64,000 nt of DNA from Streptomyces sp. YPW6 (GTDB lineage Bacteria; Actinomycetota; Actinomycetes; Streptomycetales; Streptomycetaceae), in contig NZ_CP076457.1 in assembly GCF_018866325.1 (NCBI RefSeq), forward strand, positions 7,103,001 to 7,167,000, given 5' to 3'. A program made the position numbers and the translations under genes. Below, in pieces: positions 27,365 to 36,003 of the stretch. Positions within the stretch are counted from its first letter, which is position 1, and each line of letters starts with the position of its first letter. The notes below the pieces were generated by a model. The model saw nothing but the letters and a program-made list of their open reading frames with translations, ran no database searches and was not told the DNA's origin.

Positions 27365-27523
27365 GGCACCAGGATGGACCCGGCGCCGGGGTGCGGCAAG
27401 GGCGGCCCGCCGCCCGCCGGGTCGTCGGCGCACCGGGCGCCCGGGCGCGGGCTGCACGGCCGGACATGCCGCCGTGGCGACCCGCCGCGGCAAGCCGGGC
27501 GCCGACGGCCCGAGCCGTCCCGG

Positions 27524-29233
27524 TCAGCAGGTCGCGCCGGGACGGACGGGCTCCAGACCGACCAGATAGGCGTCGACCTTCCTCGTGACGCAGGCGTCGC
27601 CGCGCCCGTACGCCGTGTGCCCCATCCCCTCGTACGTGAGCAGCATCCCGCCGGGGAACTGCTCCGCCAGGCTCACCGCCTCCGCGTACGGGGTGGACGG
27701 GTCACCGGTGGTGCCGACGACCAGCACCGGCGGCACCCCGTCGGCGTCGACCCGGTGCGGCGTCCGGCCGCCGGACGGCCAGCCGCGGCAGGTGAGTTCG
27801 GCGGTGACCCCGGCCGTGCCGTAGACCCCCGCGGCCTTCTCCGCGCGGGGCAGGGCGTCCCAGTAGGCGTCCAGGTCGCGCGGGTGCGGAACGTCCAGGC
27901 AGTTGACCGCGGTCAGTGCGGCACCCTCGTTGTCGACAGGGGCTTCCCCGGCAGCCGGGCTGTCCTCGTCACCACCGCCCTCACCACCGCCGTCCTCCTC
28001 GGTGACATCGCCGGTGTCCTGCGGAGCGGGATCCTCCGCCGAGGGTTCCCCCTCCTCCGGCTCCTCCTCGTCCAGCGCGCCCAGGAGGGTCGCGTCCCCC
28101 GCGTCCGCCGCCGCCAGCGCCCGGGACAGCGGCTCCCACTGCTCCTCCGGGGTGTACATCGCCATCGACACCGCGTCGAGCACGGCCGTCGCGTCCATCC
28201 CGCCGTACTCCGCGTACGAGCTGTCCTCGGAGACCGGCAGCGGCTCGCGTTCGGCGCGGGCGTAGAGCCCTTTGATCAGCGCACGTATCGCGTCGGGGCC
28301 GCCGGCCGGGCAGCTGTCCCCCGCGATCCCGGCGCAGTGGTCGGCGTAGTCGTCCACACTCCGCCGGAACCCGGCCGACTGGCTGAGCACCCGCTGCGAC
28401 CAGTCCAGCGACGGGTCGATCGCCCCGTCCAGCACCATCGCGCGGACCCGGCGCGGGAACAGTTCGGCGTACGCGGTGCCCAGGCTCGTGCCGTACGACC
28501 AGCCCAGGTAGGTCAGTTCGTGCTCGCCCAGCGCGGCGCGCAGCACGTCCAGGTCACGGGCCGCGTCCTCGGTACCGACGTGCCGCAGGAGACCGCCGCT
28601 GTGCCGCTCGCAGTCCTCCGCGGCGGCCCGCGCCCCCGCGTCGGCGGCGCTGCGCTCCTGGTCCGTGCGCGGGTGGAGAGGCGCGACGACGCCCTCCTGT
28701 CCGGGCGGCTCCGCAGCCTCCTCCCGCTCCTCCTCGGCCTCGTCGTCGCTCGCCGTGCAGGTCAGGGCGGGGACGCTCGCCCCGACCCCGCGCGGATCGA
28801 AGGCGACGATGTCGAAGCGGTCGCGGGCCGCCCGGCCGAAGGCCTCGTCCATGCCCTCTTCGAGGGACCGGGCCCCGGCCGCCCCGGGCCCGCCGGGGTT
28901 GTAGACGAGCGAGCCGATGCGCCGGTCCGGCTTCCCGGCCGCCACGCGGGCCACCGGCAGAACGAAGGTCTTGCCGTTCCCCGGGTCGTCGTAGTCCCGG
29001 GGAACGGTCAGCCGCGCGCACGCGTACCCTGCCGATGCGCAGTCCGTCCACCGCAGCCGCTGGCCGTAGAACGGCGCGAGGCCGGGCCGGGACGCGGGGT
29101 CGGCGGACGCGGGAGAGGCCGAGTCCCGGCCCGGTCCGGTGGCGGGACCGGCCGTGCAGGAGGTGAGCGCGACCGAACAGGCGAGGGCCAGTGCGGTGAC
29201 GAGGGCGGGGCGGCGGCGTGCGGGGTGTTTCAA
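27524..29233 (-). CDS. secreted alpha/beta-hydrolase, TAP-type tripeptidyl aminopeptidase, lipoprotein
   Basis: 569 residues. A signal peptide ends in a lipobox L-T-S-C with Cys26, so it should be anchored to the outer face of the membrane. The hydrolase fold shows SLVYNPGGPGAAG (oxyanion region), FDIVAFDPRGVGAS and the nucleophile elbow YLGWSYGTSLG. The TAP-like C-terminal domain has PPVLVVGTTGDPSTPY with the catalytic Asp and LLTYEGMGHTAY with the His. Unusual are two long acidic low-complexity insertions, one around residues 165-195 and one around 395-440 rich in Glu, Asp and Gly. Family members trim N-terminal tripeptides from secreted proteins. Confidence 0.9.
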   Translation of the reverse strand: MKHPARRRPALVTALALACSVALTSCTAGPATGPGRDSASPASADPASRPGLAPFYGQRLRWTDCASAGYACARLTVPRDYDDPGNGKTFVLPVARVAAGKPDRRIGSLVYNPGGPGAAGARSLEEGMDEAFGRAARDRFDIVAFDPRGVGASVPALTCTASDDEAEEEREEAAEPPGQEGVVAPLHPRTDQERSAADAGARAAAEDCERHSGGLLRHVGTEDAARDLDVLRAALGEHELTYLGWSYGTSLGTAYAELFPRRVRAMVLDGAIDPSLDWSQRVLSQSAGFRRSVDDYADHCAGIAGDSCPAGGPDAIRALIKGLYARAEREPLPVSEDSSYAEYGGMDATAVLDAVSMAMYTPEEQWEPLSRALAAADAGDATLLGALDEEEPEEGEPSAEDPAPQDTGDVTEEDGGGEGGGDEDSPAAGEAPVDNEGAALTAVNCLDVPHPRDLDAYWDALPRAEKAAGVYGTAGVTAELTCRGWPSGGRTPHRVDADGVPPVLVVGTTGDPSTPYAEAVSLAEQFPGGMLLTYEGMGHTAYGRGDACVTRKVDAYLVGLEPVRPGATC

Positions 29234-29330
29234 CGGACTGCTCCCAGGGATCGGGCCGTGCGGATCCCCGGCAGCATCCCTGGTCGATGCTGAGGTTTTG
29301 CTGAGTCGGGTCGACTGTCGGCCCTCGACT

Positions 29331-29400
29331 GTCAGCCGTCAGCCGTCAGCCGTCAGCCGTCAGCCGTCAGCCGTCAGCCGTCAGCCGTCAGCCGTCAGTC
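29331..29400. repeat. 7-bp tandem repeat, ten units
   Basis: GTCAGCC occurs nine times without interruption and a tenth unit reads GTCAGTC. It lies in the 178-bp gap between the histidine kinase stop (29412) and the peptidase start (29233), so it occupies the leader or promoter region of the peptidase gene. Repeat number is likely to vary between strains. Confidence 0.95.
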
Positions 29401-29411
29401 GGCGGCTGGCG

Positions 29412-30776
29412 TCAGTCCTCGGCCGACGGCCGGTCGCCGTTCGGCAGACGCAGCACGAACCGGGCCCCGCCGCGCCGTCCGGGTCCGGCCGTCAGGCTGC
29501 CCCCGTGCGCGTGCGCGACCCACGCGGCGATGGACAGCCCGAGCCCCGTCGACCGCGACCCGCTCCGGAACCGGTCGAACAGCGCCCCCGCCACCTCGGG
29601 CGGCAGCCCCGGCCCGGCGTCCTCCACGGCGACGGCCGTCGCCGTCCCGTCGGCGGCGACCGTCACCTCGACCTGCGCCGGAGCCCCGGGCGCATGACCG
29701 TGGACGAGCGCGTTGCCGACGAGATTGGCCACGGCACGCCGTACGAGGTCGGGGTCGGCGACCACGACGGCCTCCTGGGTCCGGACCGTCACCCGGTGGC
29801 CGTCGGCCGGCGCGTCCTCCACCGCCGCCTCCACCAACTGGTCCAGCCGCAGCGGTTCCACCGCGAGCACGGCCGTCCCCGACATCAGCCGGGCCCGGGT
29901 GAGCAGCCCGTCCACCAGCGAACCCATTCCCTCGGCCAGCCGCAGCGTGCGCCGGTGCACGTCGGTGCTGTCGGTCTCCCCGCGCAACGCGGTCTCGGCG
30001 AGGGTCCGCAGCGAGGCCGCGGGCGTCCGCAGGTCGTGCGCGGCGTCCGCGAGGAACGACTCCTGCCGGTCCAGGGCGTCCAGGGCGGGCCGGACGGCCC
30101 GGCCCGACAGCAGATGACCGACCAGGGCGGACAGGCCCACCAGCAGGGCGCAGCCGCCGGTCACCCGCCAGGCGAACCGCCGGTGGTCGGCCTGCTGCGC
30201 GGCGGTGTCCGCCATGGTGACCAGAGCCCCCTGCGGCAGGGCGTCCGCCTCGGCCTCGGGCGGGTAGAACGGCAGGGCGAACAGGCGGACCGGCTCACCC
30301 GTGGCCGTACGCCCGTCGAGGGACCGTTCCTCGTCGGCGTTCACGGCCGCCGCGGCCGCCCCTCGTACGGCAGTGCTGTCGACGGTGAGGCACGCCTCGC
30401 GCGGCGCGTGCTCCACGACCAGGTCCGCCGGGGCGGTCCGGCGCGCGTCCCGGGCGGCGTCCGACGGGACGGACAGCACGTGCAGGGGCGGGCAGGCGGT
30501 CCCGGCCGTGTCCAGCAGCACCTCGGGGTCCAGCCGTCCGTCCTCGTCGGTCTCCAGCAGGCCGAGCGCCCAGTTGGTGTCCGCGCTCATCGTCCGGTCC
30601 AGCTGGTCGCGCCAGCGCTCATCGTCCCCGCGGACCGCCCAGGCGGCCATCGCCACCAGTCCCACCGCACTGGTCAGCGCGAACAGCAGGGTGATACGGC
30701 GGCGGAGCCGACGCACCCGGGCCGTCGGGGTGAGGGGGCGGGAGCGCCGCGACGGCAGGCGTACGGCTCCGGTCAC
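29412..30776 (-). CDS. two-component sensor histidine kinase
   Basis: 454 residues, GTG start overlapping the response regulator stop as GTGA. A first membrane segment near residues 29-48, an extracellular sensor of about 150 residues, and a second membrane segment near 203-222 lead into the dimerisation helix SFLADAAHDLRTPAASLRTLAETAL with the phosphoacceptor His at about 247. The HATPase_c domain has N box LVGNALVHGH, G1 VEDAGPGLPPE and SRSTGLGLSIAAWVAHAHGG. The signal is unknown. The extracellular domain contains two Cys, so a redox or disulfide role is possible. Confidence 0.93.
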   Translation of the reverse strand: MTGAVRLPSRRSRPLTPTARVRRLRRRITLLFALTSAVGLVAMAAWAVRGDDERWRDQLDRTMSADTNWALGLLETDEDGRLDPEVLLDTAGTACPPLHVLSVPSDAARDARRTAPADLVVEHAPREACLTVDSTAVRGAAAAAVNADEERSLDGRTATGEPVRLFALPFYPPEAEADALPQGALVTMADTAAQQADHRRFAWRVTGGCALLVGLSALVGHLLSGRAVRPALDALDRQESFLADAAHDLRTPAASLRTLAETALRGETDSTDVHRRTLRLAEGMGSLVDGLLTRARLMSGTAVLAVEPLRLDQLVEAAVEDAPADGHRVTVRTQEAVVVADPDLVRRAVANLVGNALVHGHAPGAPAQVEVTVAADGTATAVAVEDAGPGLPPEVAGALFDRFRSGSRSTGLGLSIAAWVAHAHGGSLTAGPGRRGGARFVLRLPNGDRPSAED

Positions 30777-31450
30777 GAGGCCGCATCCGCCGCCACGGCC
30801 AGGCGGTAGCCGGTGCCGCGCACGGTGTGGAGCAGTGGGGGAGCGCCGAGCTTGCGGCGCAGCTGCGAGACCAGCACCTCCAGCACATTGGACCGGTGCT
30901 CGGCCATCTCGTCCCAGCAGCGTTCGACCAGCTCCGCCCGGCTGACCGCCTGGTCGGCCCGCTCGGCCAGCACCTCCAGTACCGCGAACTCGCGGCTGGT
31001 CAGCGTCAGCAGTACCCCGCCCCGCCGCACCCGCCGCCGTGCCGTGTCGATCTCCAGATCGCCGACCCGCAGGACCGGCGGAGTGACGGCCGGGGCGCGG
31101 CGGCACAGGCTGCGCACCCGGGCGACCAGCTCCGGGACGGCGAACGGTTTGACCAGATAGTCGTCGCCGCCCCGGGCGAAGCCCTCCACCCGGTCGGCGA
31201 CGGTGTCCCGGGCGGTCAGGAACAGCACCGGCACGGCCCGCCCGGAGCGCCGCAGCTCCTCCACGTACTCGGCGGCGTCCCCGGCGGGCAGCATCCGGTC
31301 GAAGACGACGCAGTCGTACGCGGTGACGAACAGCGCCTCGTCGGCCTGCGGCAGGTCGACCGCCTCGTCGACGGCGAGCCCGGCGGCGCGCAGGGCCGCG
31401 GCCACACCGAAGCGGAGGTTGGCGTCGTCCTCGACCAGCAGCACTCTCAC
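30773..31450 (-). CDS. OmpR-family response regulator
   Basis: 225 residues. Receiver domain with acidic pocket E7/D8/D9, phosphoacceptor Asp51 in VVFDRMLP, and Lys in DDYLVKPFAVPELVARV. The C-terminal winged helix contains LTLTSREFAVLEVLAERADQAVSRAELVERCW and VLVSQLRRKLGAPPLLHTVRGTGYRL. It is co-transcribed with the kinase gene, which it precedes. Targets may include the peptidase gene downstream, which is inference from position only. Confidence 0.95.
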   Translation of the reverse strand: MRVLLVEDDANLRFGVAAALRAAGLAVDEAVDLPQADEALFVTAYDCVVFDRMLPAGDAAEYVEELRRSGRAVPVLFLTARDTVADRVEGFARGGDDYLVKPFAVPELVARVRSLCRRAPAVTPPVLRVGDLEIDTARRRVRRGGVLLTLTSREFAVLEVLAERADQAVSRAELVERCWDEMAEHRSNVLEVLVSQLRRKLGAPPLLHTVRGTGYRLAVAADAAS

Positions 31451-31796
31451 GCCGTCACCCTAGCCGCGCCGGGTGAGGCCGGTCGGGCGGGGCCGCGGCC
31501 GGTCACCGCAGGTCAGCGTCGGCCCCCGCGGGGCAACGCCGACCACCGCAGGTCAGCGCCGACCGCACACAGGCCGGCGGCCGACCGCACACAGTCCGTG
31601 GCCCGGCCGTACCCGTCGGGCCCCGCTGTGCGCAGCACCAGGTTCTGCAGTGCGCAGAGCAGGGCCCCGCAGTAGGCGGAGTCGGGCCGCGGCGTGCGCA
31701 GAACCAGGTCCCCGGTGGGCGGAGTGGGATCCCGCCGTGCGCGGGGTCAGGCCCCGTGGCGCGCCGACTCGGGCCCGGCCGTGTGCGGCGTCAGTG
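31451..31796. other. 346-bp intergenic region with degenerate direct repeats
   Basis: Short repeats are visible: ACCGCAGGTCAGCG at about 31504 and 31551, and CCGACCGCACACAG at about 31560 and 31582, with further decayed relatives such as TGCGCAG-containing units up to 31700. No gene is seen. It contains the promoter of the two-component operon on the minus strand and the 3' end of the amidohydrolase transcript. Confidence 0.5.
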
Positions 31797-33086
31797 TCAG
31801 AGCAGCTCCCCGTCCCGGGCCACGATCCGCCCGCCGCGCACCACCATCTCGCGCCGCGGCAGGTCCACCACGACCTGCGGCAGGCACTCCCCGCGCACCA
31901 GCAGGAAGTCGGCCGGCGAACCCGGCTTCAGGTCCGCCACCGGCAGCCCCAGCAGCCGGGCCCCGCCATCGGCCCCCGAGCGGAACGCCGCCTCCAGCTC
32001 CTCGTCGAGGCGGGCGTCCCGCACCCGGGCCAGCAGGTGCGAGCGGTGCAGCATGTCCGCGTTGCCGAAGGGGCTCCAGGAGTCCCGTACGCCGTCGGAG
32101 CCGAGGCCCACCTCGACCCCGTGCTCCCGCAGCCGGTCGACCGGCAGCACCAGGTCCGACGAGGGCGCGACCGTCGTCAGCGAGATCCCGGCGTCGGCGA
32201 GGTGGGCCGCGAGACGGTCGAGTTCCCGCTCGGGCAGGCCGGGCACACAGAAGACGTGACTGACGGTCACCTTGCCCTGGAGGGACAGGGCCTTGGTGCG
32301 GTCGATGATCGCGCGCAGGGACTCCATGCCCGTCGCGGCCCGCTCGTGCAGATGGATGTCGACGCCCACCCCGTGCCGGTCCGCGATGCCGAAGACGATG
32401 TCGAGCTGCTCGTCGAGCGCCTCGTCGAACCCGATGGGGTCGATGCCGCCGACCCGGTCGATCGCCCCGGTGCGCGCGGCCTCCTCCAGGAGTTCCCCGG
32501 TGCCGGGCGTCCGGACCACCCCGTGCTGGGGGAACGCGACGATCTCCACGTCGAGCGCGTGCCGCAGGGCCCTCCTGGCGGAGCCCACTCCCTCGACGCC
32601 CACCAGGTCGTAGGCGGGGGCGACGTCGACATGGGCCCGCATCGCCCGGGTGCCCCGGGTCACGGCATGGGCCATCAGGCGCTCCGCACGCACCTTCAGC
32701 GGCGTGCGCAGCGCGTGGTACAGCTTCACGTCCTCCTCGGCGTACTCGGCGATGGAGCCCGCCGGGTTCCGGGTCGCCCAGGGCTCGCCCCAGGCCGTCT
32801 TGTCGGGATGGATGTGCGCGTCGACCAGGGTCGGCAGCGCGATCCGGCCCGCGCAGTCGACGACCTCCGCGCCGCGCGGGGCGTGCTTCGCGGTGACGAC
32901 CCCGTCGACGACCGTGAGGTCGACGGGGTGCTGCGCGCCGTGGGGCCGGACGTTCCTGAACACCGTTGCGCGGGCGTCGCCGTCCGTGCGGCCGGGCTGC
33001 CCGGTGATCCGGTCGGCGGCGGCCCCGGCGGGCATGGAGCGCCGGGAAGGGCCGGCTGCGGGCGAGGCGGGGTGTTCACGAGGCAC
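31797..33086 (-). CDS. amidohydrolase, cytosine deaminase-like
   Basis: 429 residues in the metal-dependent amidohydrolase superfamily. Metal-binding motif VDAHIHPDKTAW, then MRAHVDVAP, IHLHERA, VSHVFCVPGL and the acidic motif LGSDGVRDSWSPFGNADML follow the order of CodA-type deaminases. Cytosine deaminases have HIHLD in the first motif, so the Pro for Leu change suggests a related cyclic substrate rather than cytosine itself. There is no signal peptide. Two GTATAC-centred palindromes lie in the 168-bp leader, and a GntR regulator gene sits directly upstream on the same strand, so induction by substrate is likely. Confidence 0.85.
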   Translation of the reverse strand: MPREHPASPAAGPSRRSMPAGAAADRITGQPGRTDGDARATVFRNVRPHGAQHPVDLTVVDGVVTAKHAPRGAEVVDCAGRIALPTLVDAHIHPDKTAWGEPWATRNPAGSIAEYAEEDVKLYHALRTPLKVRAERLMAHAVTRGTRAMRAHVDVAPAYDLVGVEGVGSARRALRHALDVEIVAFPQHGVVRTPGTGELLEEAARTGAIDRVGGIDPIGFDEALDEQLDIVFGIADRHGVGVDIHLHERAATGMESLRAIIDRTKALSLQGKVTVSHVFCVPGLPERELDRLAAHLADAGISLTTVAPSSDLVLPVDRLREHGVEVGLGSDGVRDSWSPFGNADMLHRSHLLARVRDARLDEELEAAFRSGADGGARLLGLPVADLKPGSPADFLLVRGECLPQVVVDLPRREMVVRGGRIVARDGELL

Positions 33087-33127
33087 GGGGGAGCGCTCCT
33101 CAGGTCACGGAAGCGAGCGGGAGCATG

Positions 33128-33137
33128 TTGTATACCA
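33128..33137. promoter_or_regulatory. candidate GntR operator 1
   Basis: TTGTATACCA, centred on GTATAC, lies 42 bases upstream of the amidohydrolase start. TTGTATACAA-like palindromes are common operators of FadR-subfamily GntR proteins. Confidence 0.5.
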
Positions 33138-33243
33138 GAATCGTCGCACCTCCGGGAACCGGCGGTTCCGCCTTCCCGTGCGGGCCGAGAACACGCAGGA
33201 AATGGGCCCTGCCTTCGTGGGGCTCCGAGAGGTCGACATGAGG

Positions 33244-33251
33244 TGTATACA
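33244..33251. promoter_or_regulatory. candidate GntR operator 2
   Basis: TGTATACA, a perfect 8-bp palindrome with extra T/A on one side, lies three bases beyond the stop of the GntR gene. Together with operator 1 it frames the amidohydrolase promoter region. Confidence 0.5.
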
Positions 33252-33254
33252 AAA

Positions 33255-34019
33255 TCAGGCGTCGTCGAACAGGGACCGCAGGGCCACGGCCCGGCTGTCC
33301 CGCACGTGCAGGAGCGTGCTCGCCGCCGCCGACTCCTCGTCGCCCGCCGCGATGTACCGGAACATGACCGCGTGCTGGGCCCGCATGTGCTGCGGCTCCT
33401 CCCGCATCCCGAACAGCAGCTGGAGCTGTCCGCTCAACTGCTCCATGGTGCGCGCCAGCATGGGGTTGCCGCTCAGGGCCACGATGTCCTCGTGGAAGGC
33501 GGTGTGGGCCGCCACCTCGCGCGTGCCCTCGTCGTCGGACGCCGCCTCCTCCGCCCGGTCGAGGGAGGTCCGCAGCGCGGTGACGCCCGGTGGCTCCACC
33601 GGGGCGGACCCCGCCACCCGCCGGGCCGCCAGCCGGGACGCCTGGACCGCCAGCGGCTCCCACACCTCGTACAGGTGCTCCACGTCGGGCCGCTCCAGCC
33701 GCCGCACCCGGACCCCGCTGTGCGGCAGCAGCTCCAGGAGCCCTTCGCCCACCAGGGCGCGCAGCGCCTCGCGGACCGGGACGCGGGACATCCGCAGTTC
33801 CTCGGCGACCTCGCGCTCCACCAGCCGGGCGCCCTGCGGATAGCGGCGGTCGACGATCCGTTGCCGGACCGCGTCCCGGGCGCGGACACTGAGCGACGTA
33901 CGTCCCGGCCGGATGTCCTCCTGGGGTGCCGGACGACCCGGAGCCGTCGTCCGCCCGCCGCCCGGACCGCCCGGACCCGCCCCGTTCCGCCTCGCGCTGC
34001 TGCCCGCCACGTGCGCCAT
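33255..34019 (-). CDS. GntR family regulator, FadR/FCD subfamily
   Basis: 254 residues. A winged helix (AVRQRIVDRRYPQGARLVEREVAEELRMSRVPVREALRALVGEGLLELLPHSG) is followed by an all-helical FCD ligand-binding domain with the metal-ligand pattern HTAFHEDIVALSGNPML. The first 40 residues are low-complexity. GGAGG abuts the ATG at 34019, so translation may begin at the GTG three codons later. It precedes the amidohydrolase gene on the same strand and two matching palindromes lie between them, making that gene its likely target. Confidence 0.9.
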   Translation of the reverse strand: MAHVAGSSARRNGAGPGGPGGGRTTAPGRPAPQEDIRPGRTSLSVRARDAVRQRIVDRRYPQGARLVEREVAEELRMSRVPVREALRALVGEGLLELLPHSGVRVRRLERPDVEHLYEVWEPLAVQASRLAARRVAGSAPVEPPGVTALRTSLDRAEEAASDDEGTREVAAHTAFHEDIVALSGNPMLARTMEQLSGQLQLLFGMREEPQHMRAQHAVMFRYIAAGDEESAAASTLLHVRDSRAVALRSLFDDA

Positions 34020-34068
34020 CCTCCGCTCGGCCCGCCTTTCGGCCTCCGGCCGAGGATACGCGGGCCGC

Positions 34069-34839
34069 TCAGACCGTACCCGGCGTCCGCCCCTCGGGCA
34101 GGAACAGCACCGAGTTGACGTACCGCTCCCGGCGGGGTGCGAAGGCCCGGTGCAGCACCCCCCGGTGCACCAGGTGCTCGGTCCGCTCCTGGTGGGCGAC
34201 CAGGTCGAACCCGGTGAGCGGCAGCCAGTCGCGGTGCGGGAGGACCCAGCCCGCGTACCCCAGACCGGTCAAGGTGGCGATCACCGGTTCGATCGGGCCG
34301 AGCCGGCCCTCCAGCTCGATCAGCAGCGCCGGACGGTCCCGGCGCAGCAGCTCCGCCGCACCGAGCAGCGCGGCCGCCTCCCCGCCGTCCACGTCCATCT
34401 TGACGAAGCCGACCCCGGTCAGCCCCAGGCCGTCGACGGTGACCGAGGGGACCTCCACACTGTGGGCGTGGATCGCGCGGCGGGCCAGTGAGGACACCCC
34501 CCGGTCGCCCTGGTCGCCCTCGGGGAACCAGAGCCGCGCCGTGCCCTCCCGGTCGGTCGCCGCGCCCTGGACCACCCGGACGTTCGACGGCAGCGTCCGG
34601 CGCAGGTGCTCGGCCAGATGCGGCACGGGCTCGACGGTCACCACCCGCTCGCAGCGCGCGGCGAGCCGCCGCGACCAGGGCCCGTACCAGCCCCCGATGT
34701 CGAGGGCGACGCCGCCCGGCGGGCAGAAGTCGGCGAGCCTGCGGAGTTCGGGCTCGAAGCGCGGATACAGGGCGACGGCGACGGAGCCGACCAGGCGTCC
34801 GGGCAGTCCGGCCGCGACCGCCGCGGCGAGCGTGGTCAC
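34069..34839 (-). CDS. FkbM family methyltransferase
   Basis: 256 residues. SAM-binding motif I VALDIGGWYGPWSRRLAARC, acidic loop VVTVEPVPHLAEHLRR and the FkbM hallmark VTVDGLGLTGVGFVKMDVDGGEAAALLGA followed by LLIELEGR. FkbM enzymes O-methylate sugars, polyketides or peptides. Its ATG overlaps the stop of the Trm112-like gene (ATGA), so the two are translationally coupled. It is the last gene of the envelope-glycan block and could methylate a sugar or acyl group of the product. Confidence 0.9.
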   Translation of the reverse strand: MTTLAAAVAAGLPGRLVGSVAVALYPRFEPELRRLADFCPPGGVALDIGGWYGPWSRRLAARCERVVTVEPVPHLAEHLRRTLPSNVRVVQGAATDREGTARLWFPEGDQGDRGVSSLARRAIHAHSVEVPSVTVDGLGLTGVGFVKMDVDGGEAAALLGAAELLRRDRPALLIELEGRLGPIEPVIATLTGLGYAGWVLPHRDWLPLTGFDLVAHQERTEHLVHRGVLHRAFAPRRERYVNSVLFLPEGRTPGTV

Positions 34840-35054
34840 GGGGCCGAGGCCTTCAGCGAGGTGAGGAACCGCTCGTGGTCGACGGCGCCGACCTTTCGGC
34901 CCGAGGAGGGCAGAAGCTGCGGTATCCCGTCCACGATCGGGTAACTCAGGCGCAGCCGCGGGTTGTAGAGCGCGTCCTCCTCCGGCAGCAGGGACAGCGT
35001 CCCCTTGTCGAGCGGGCAGGCCAGGATCGTCAGCAGCGGGTCGTCGGGACGCAT
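34836..35054 (-). CDS. Trm112-like small protein
   Basis: 72 residues from the ATG at 35054, chosen because GAGGAG lies six bases upstream; an in-frame ATG nine codons earlier has no such site. The motif LLTILACPLDKGTLSLLPEE then LRLSYPIVDGIPQLLPS is the Trm112/YcaR fold. Only one Cys remains, so it is probably zinc-free like many bacterial members. Eukaryotic and archaeal Trm112 proteins stabilise and activate methyltransferases. Its overlap with the FkbM gene makes a methyltransferase-partner role plausible here. Confidence 0.88.
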   Translation of the reverse strand: MRPDDPLLTILACPLDKGTLSLLPEEDALYNPRLRLSYPIVDGIPQLLPSSGRKVGAVDHERFLTSLKASAP

Positions 35055-35105
35055 CGGCAGCTCCTCGGGAGTCATCGGCACAACAGCGGAAGGGACGTCA
35101 GGGGG

Positions 35106-35999
35106 TCAGGGGGCCGCGGCGGGCTGCGGATCGTGGCGCGGCATGGCCAGCAGGACGGACAGGGCGAGCGCCGTGCCGCCCACCCGCAGGGCCAGCAGCA
35201 GCGGATCCTCCGGCAGGCTCTCGCCGAACGCGAACGTCCCGAGGACCGCGGTGAACAGGCAGGTCACCGTCGTGCACACCGGCACGATGAGGGACGCCCG
35301 GCAGCGCTGGAGCGCCGCCTGCGACATGACGAGGCCGGCCCCCGCGGTGAACAGCAGCAGGTACGGATACGGGGACCCGAGCAGCGACAGCGCGGCCTCG
35401 CTCAGATCGGTGCTGGTCAGACGGCTGGACGTGCCCTTGATGGCCAGGGAGCTGACCCCGTAGAGCAGGCCCACCGCCACGCCGTACCCGATGCCGCTCG
35501 TCGGGACCCGGTGCCGTTTGGCCGCCCGGCTCTCCACCCGTACGTACAGCCAGACGCCCGCCGCCAGCGCCGGGACGCAGACCAGCAGCACCAGCGTCCA
35601 CGGGGCCCCGGCGCTCACCGCGTCCTCGCCCTCGCGGACCGAGGCCACCACCATCAGCAGTGCGAGCAGGACCCCGCCCAGCGCGTAGCGCTCGCGGCCC
35701 GTCGACGCCTCGCCCAGCACCGCCGACGACAACAGCAGGAGCAGCACCAGCCCGGAGACGAAGATGCCCTGCGCCGCCGCGATCGGCAGCGCGCGGTAGA
35801 CGACCAGCTGCGCCCCGAACCCGGCCGCCAGCGCCAGCGCGCCGAGGATCCACAGCGGACTGGTCGCCAGCACCCGGAGCACGTGCAGCGGGCGGCCCGC
35901 GGACAGTGCGGGCAGCGATCCCAGGGCCCGCTTCTCCACCACGAACCCCACGCTGTACAGCGCGTTGGCGACCAGCGCCGCGCCGACACCCCACCACAC
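35106..35999 (-). CDS. DMT-superfamily (NIPA/EamA-like) membrane protein
   Basis: 297 residues, about nine to ten transmembrane helices in two related halves, with no signal peptide and a GTG start. The N-terminal WGVGAALVANALYSVGFVVEKRAL and the middle GYGVAVGLLYGVSSLAIKGTS are the repeated openings of the DMT fold. Actinobacterial relatives are annotated as NIPA-like magnesium or EamA transporters. It begins four bases after the preceding methyltransferase gene ends. In this context it may flip or export a lipid-linked or small precursor of the envelope product, which is inference. Confidence 0.8.
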   Translation of the reverse strand: MWWGVGAALVANALYSVGFVVEKRALGSLPALSAGRPLHVLRVLATSPLWILGALALAAGFGAQLVVYRALPIAAAQGIFVSGLVLLLLLSSAVLGEASTGRERYALGGVLLALLMVVASVREGEDAVSAGAPWTLVLLVCVPALAAGVWLYVRVESRAAKRHRVPTSGIGYGVAVGLLYGVSSLAIKGTSSRLTSTDLSEAALSLLGSPYPYLLLFTAGAGLVMSQAALQRCRASLIVPVCTTVTCLFTAVLGTFAFGESLPEDPLLLALRVGGTALALSVLLAMPRHDPQPAAAP

Positions 36000-36003
36000 G
36001 CGG

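Noticed and set aside
24068..29293. Long plus-strand frames over the molybdoenzyme, IclR and peptidase genes
   Set aside because: No motifs, and the minus-strand genes contain complete family signatures.
29331..29400. CRISPR-like appearance of regularly spaced repeats
   Set aside because: The 7-bp units are directly adjacent with no spacers and no cas genes nearby; a simple tandem repeat.
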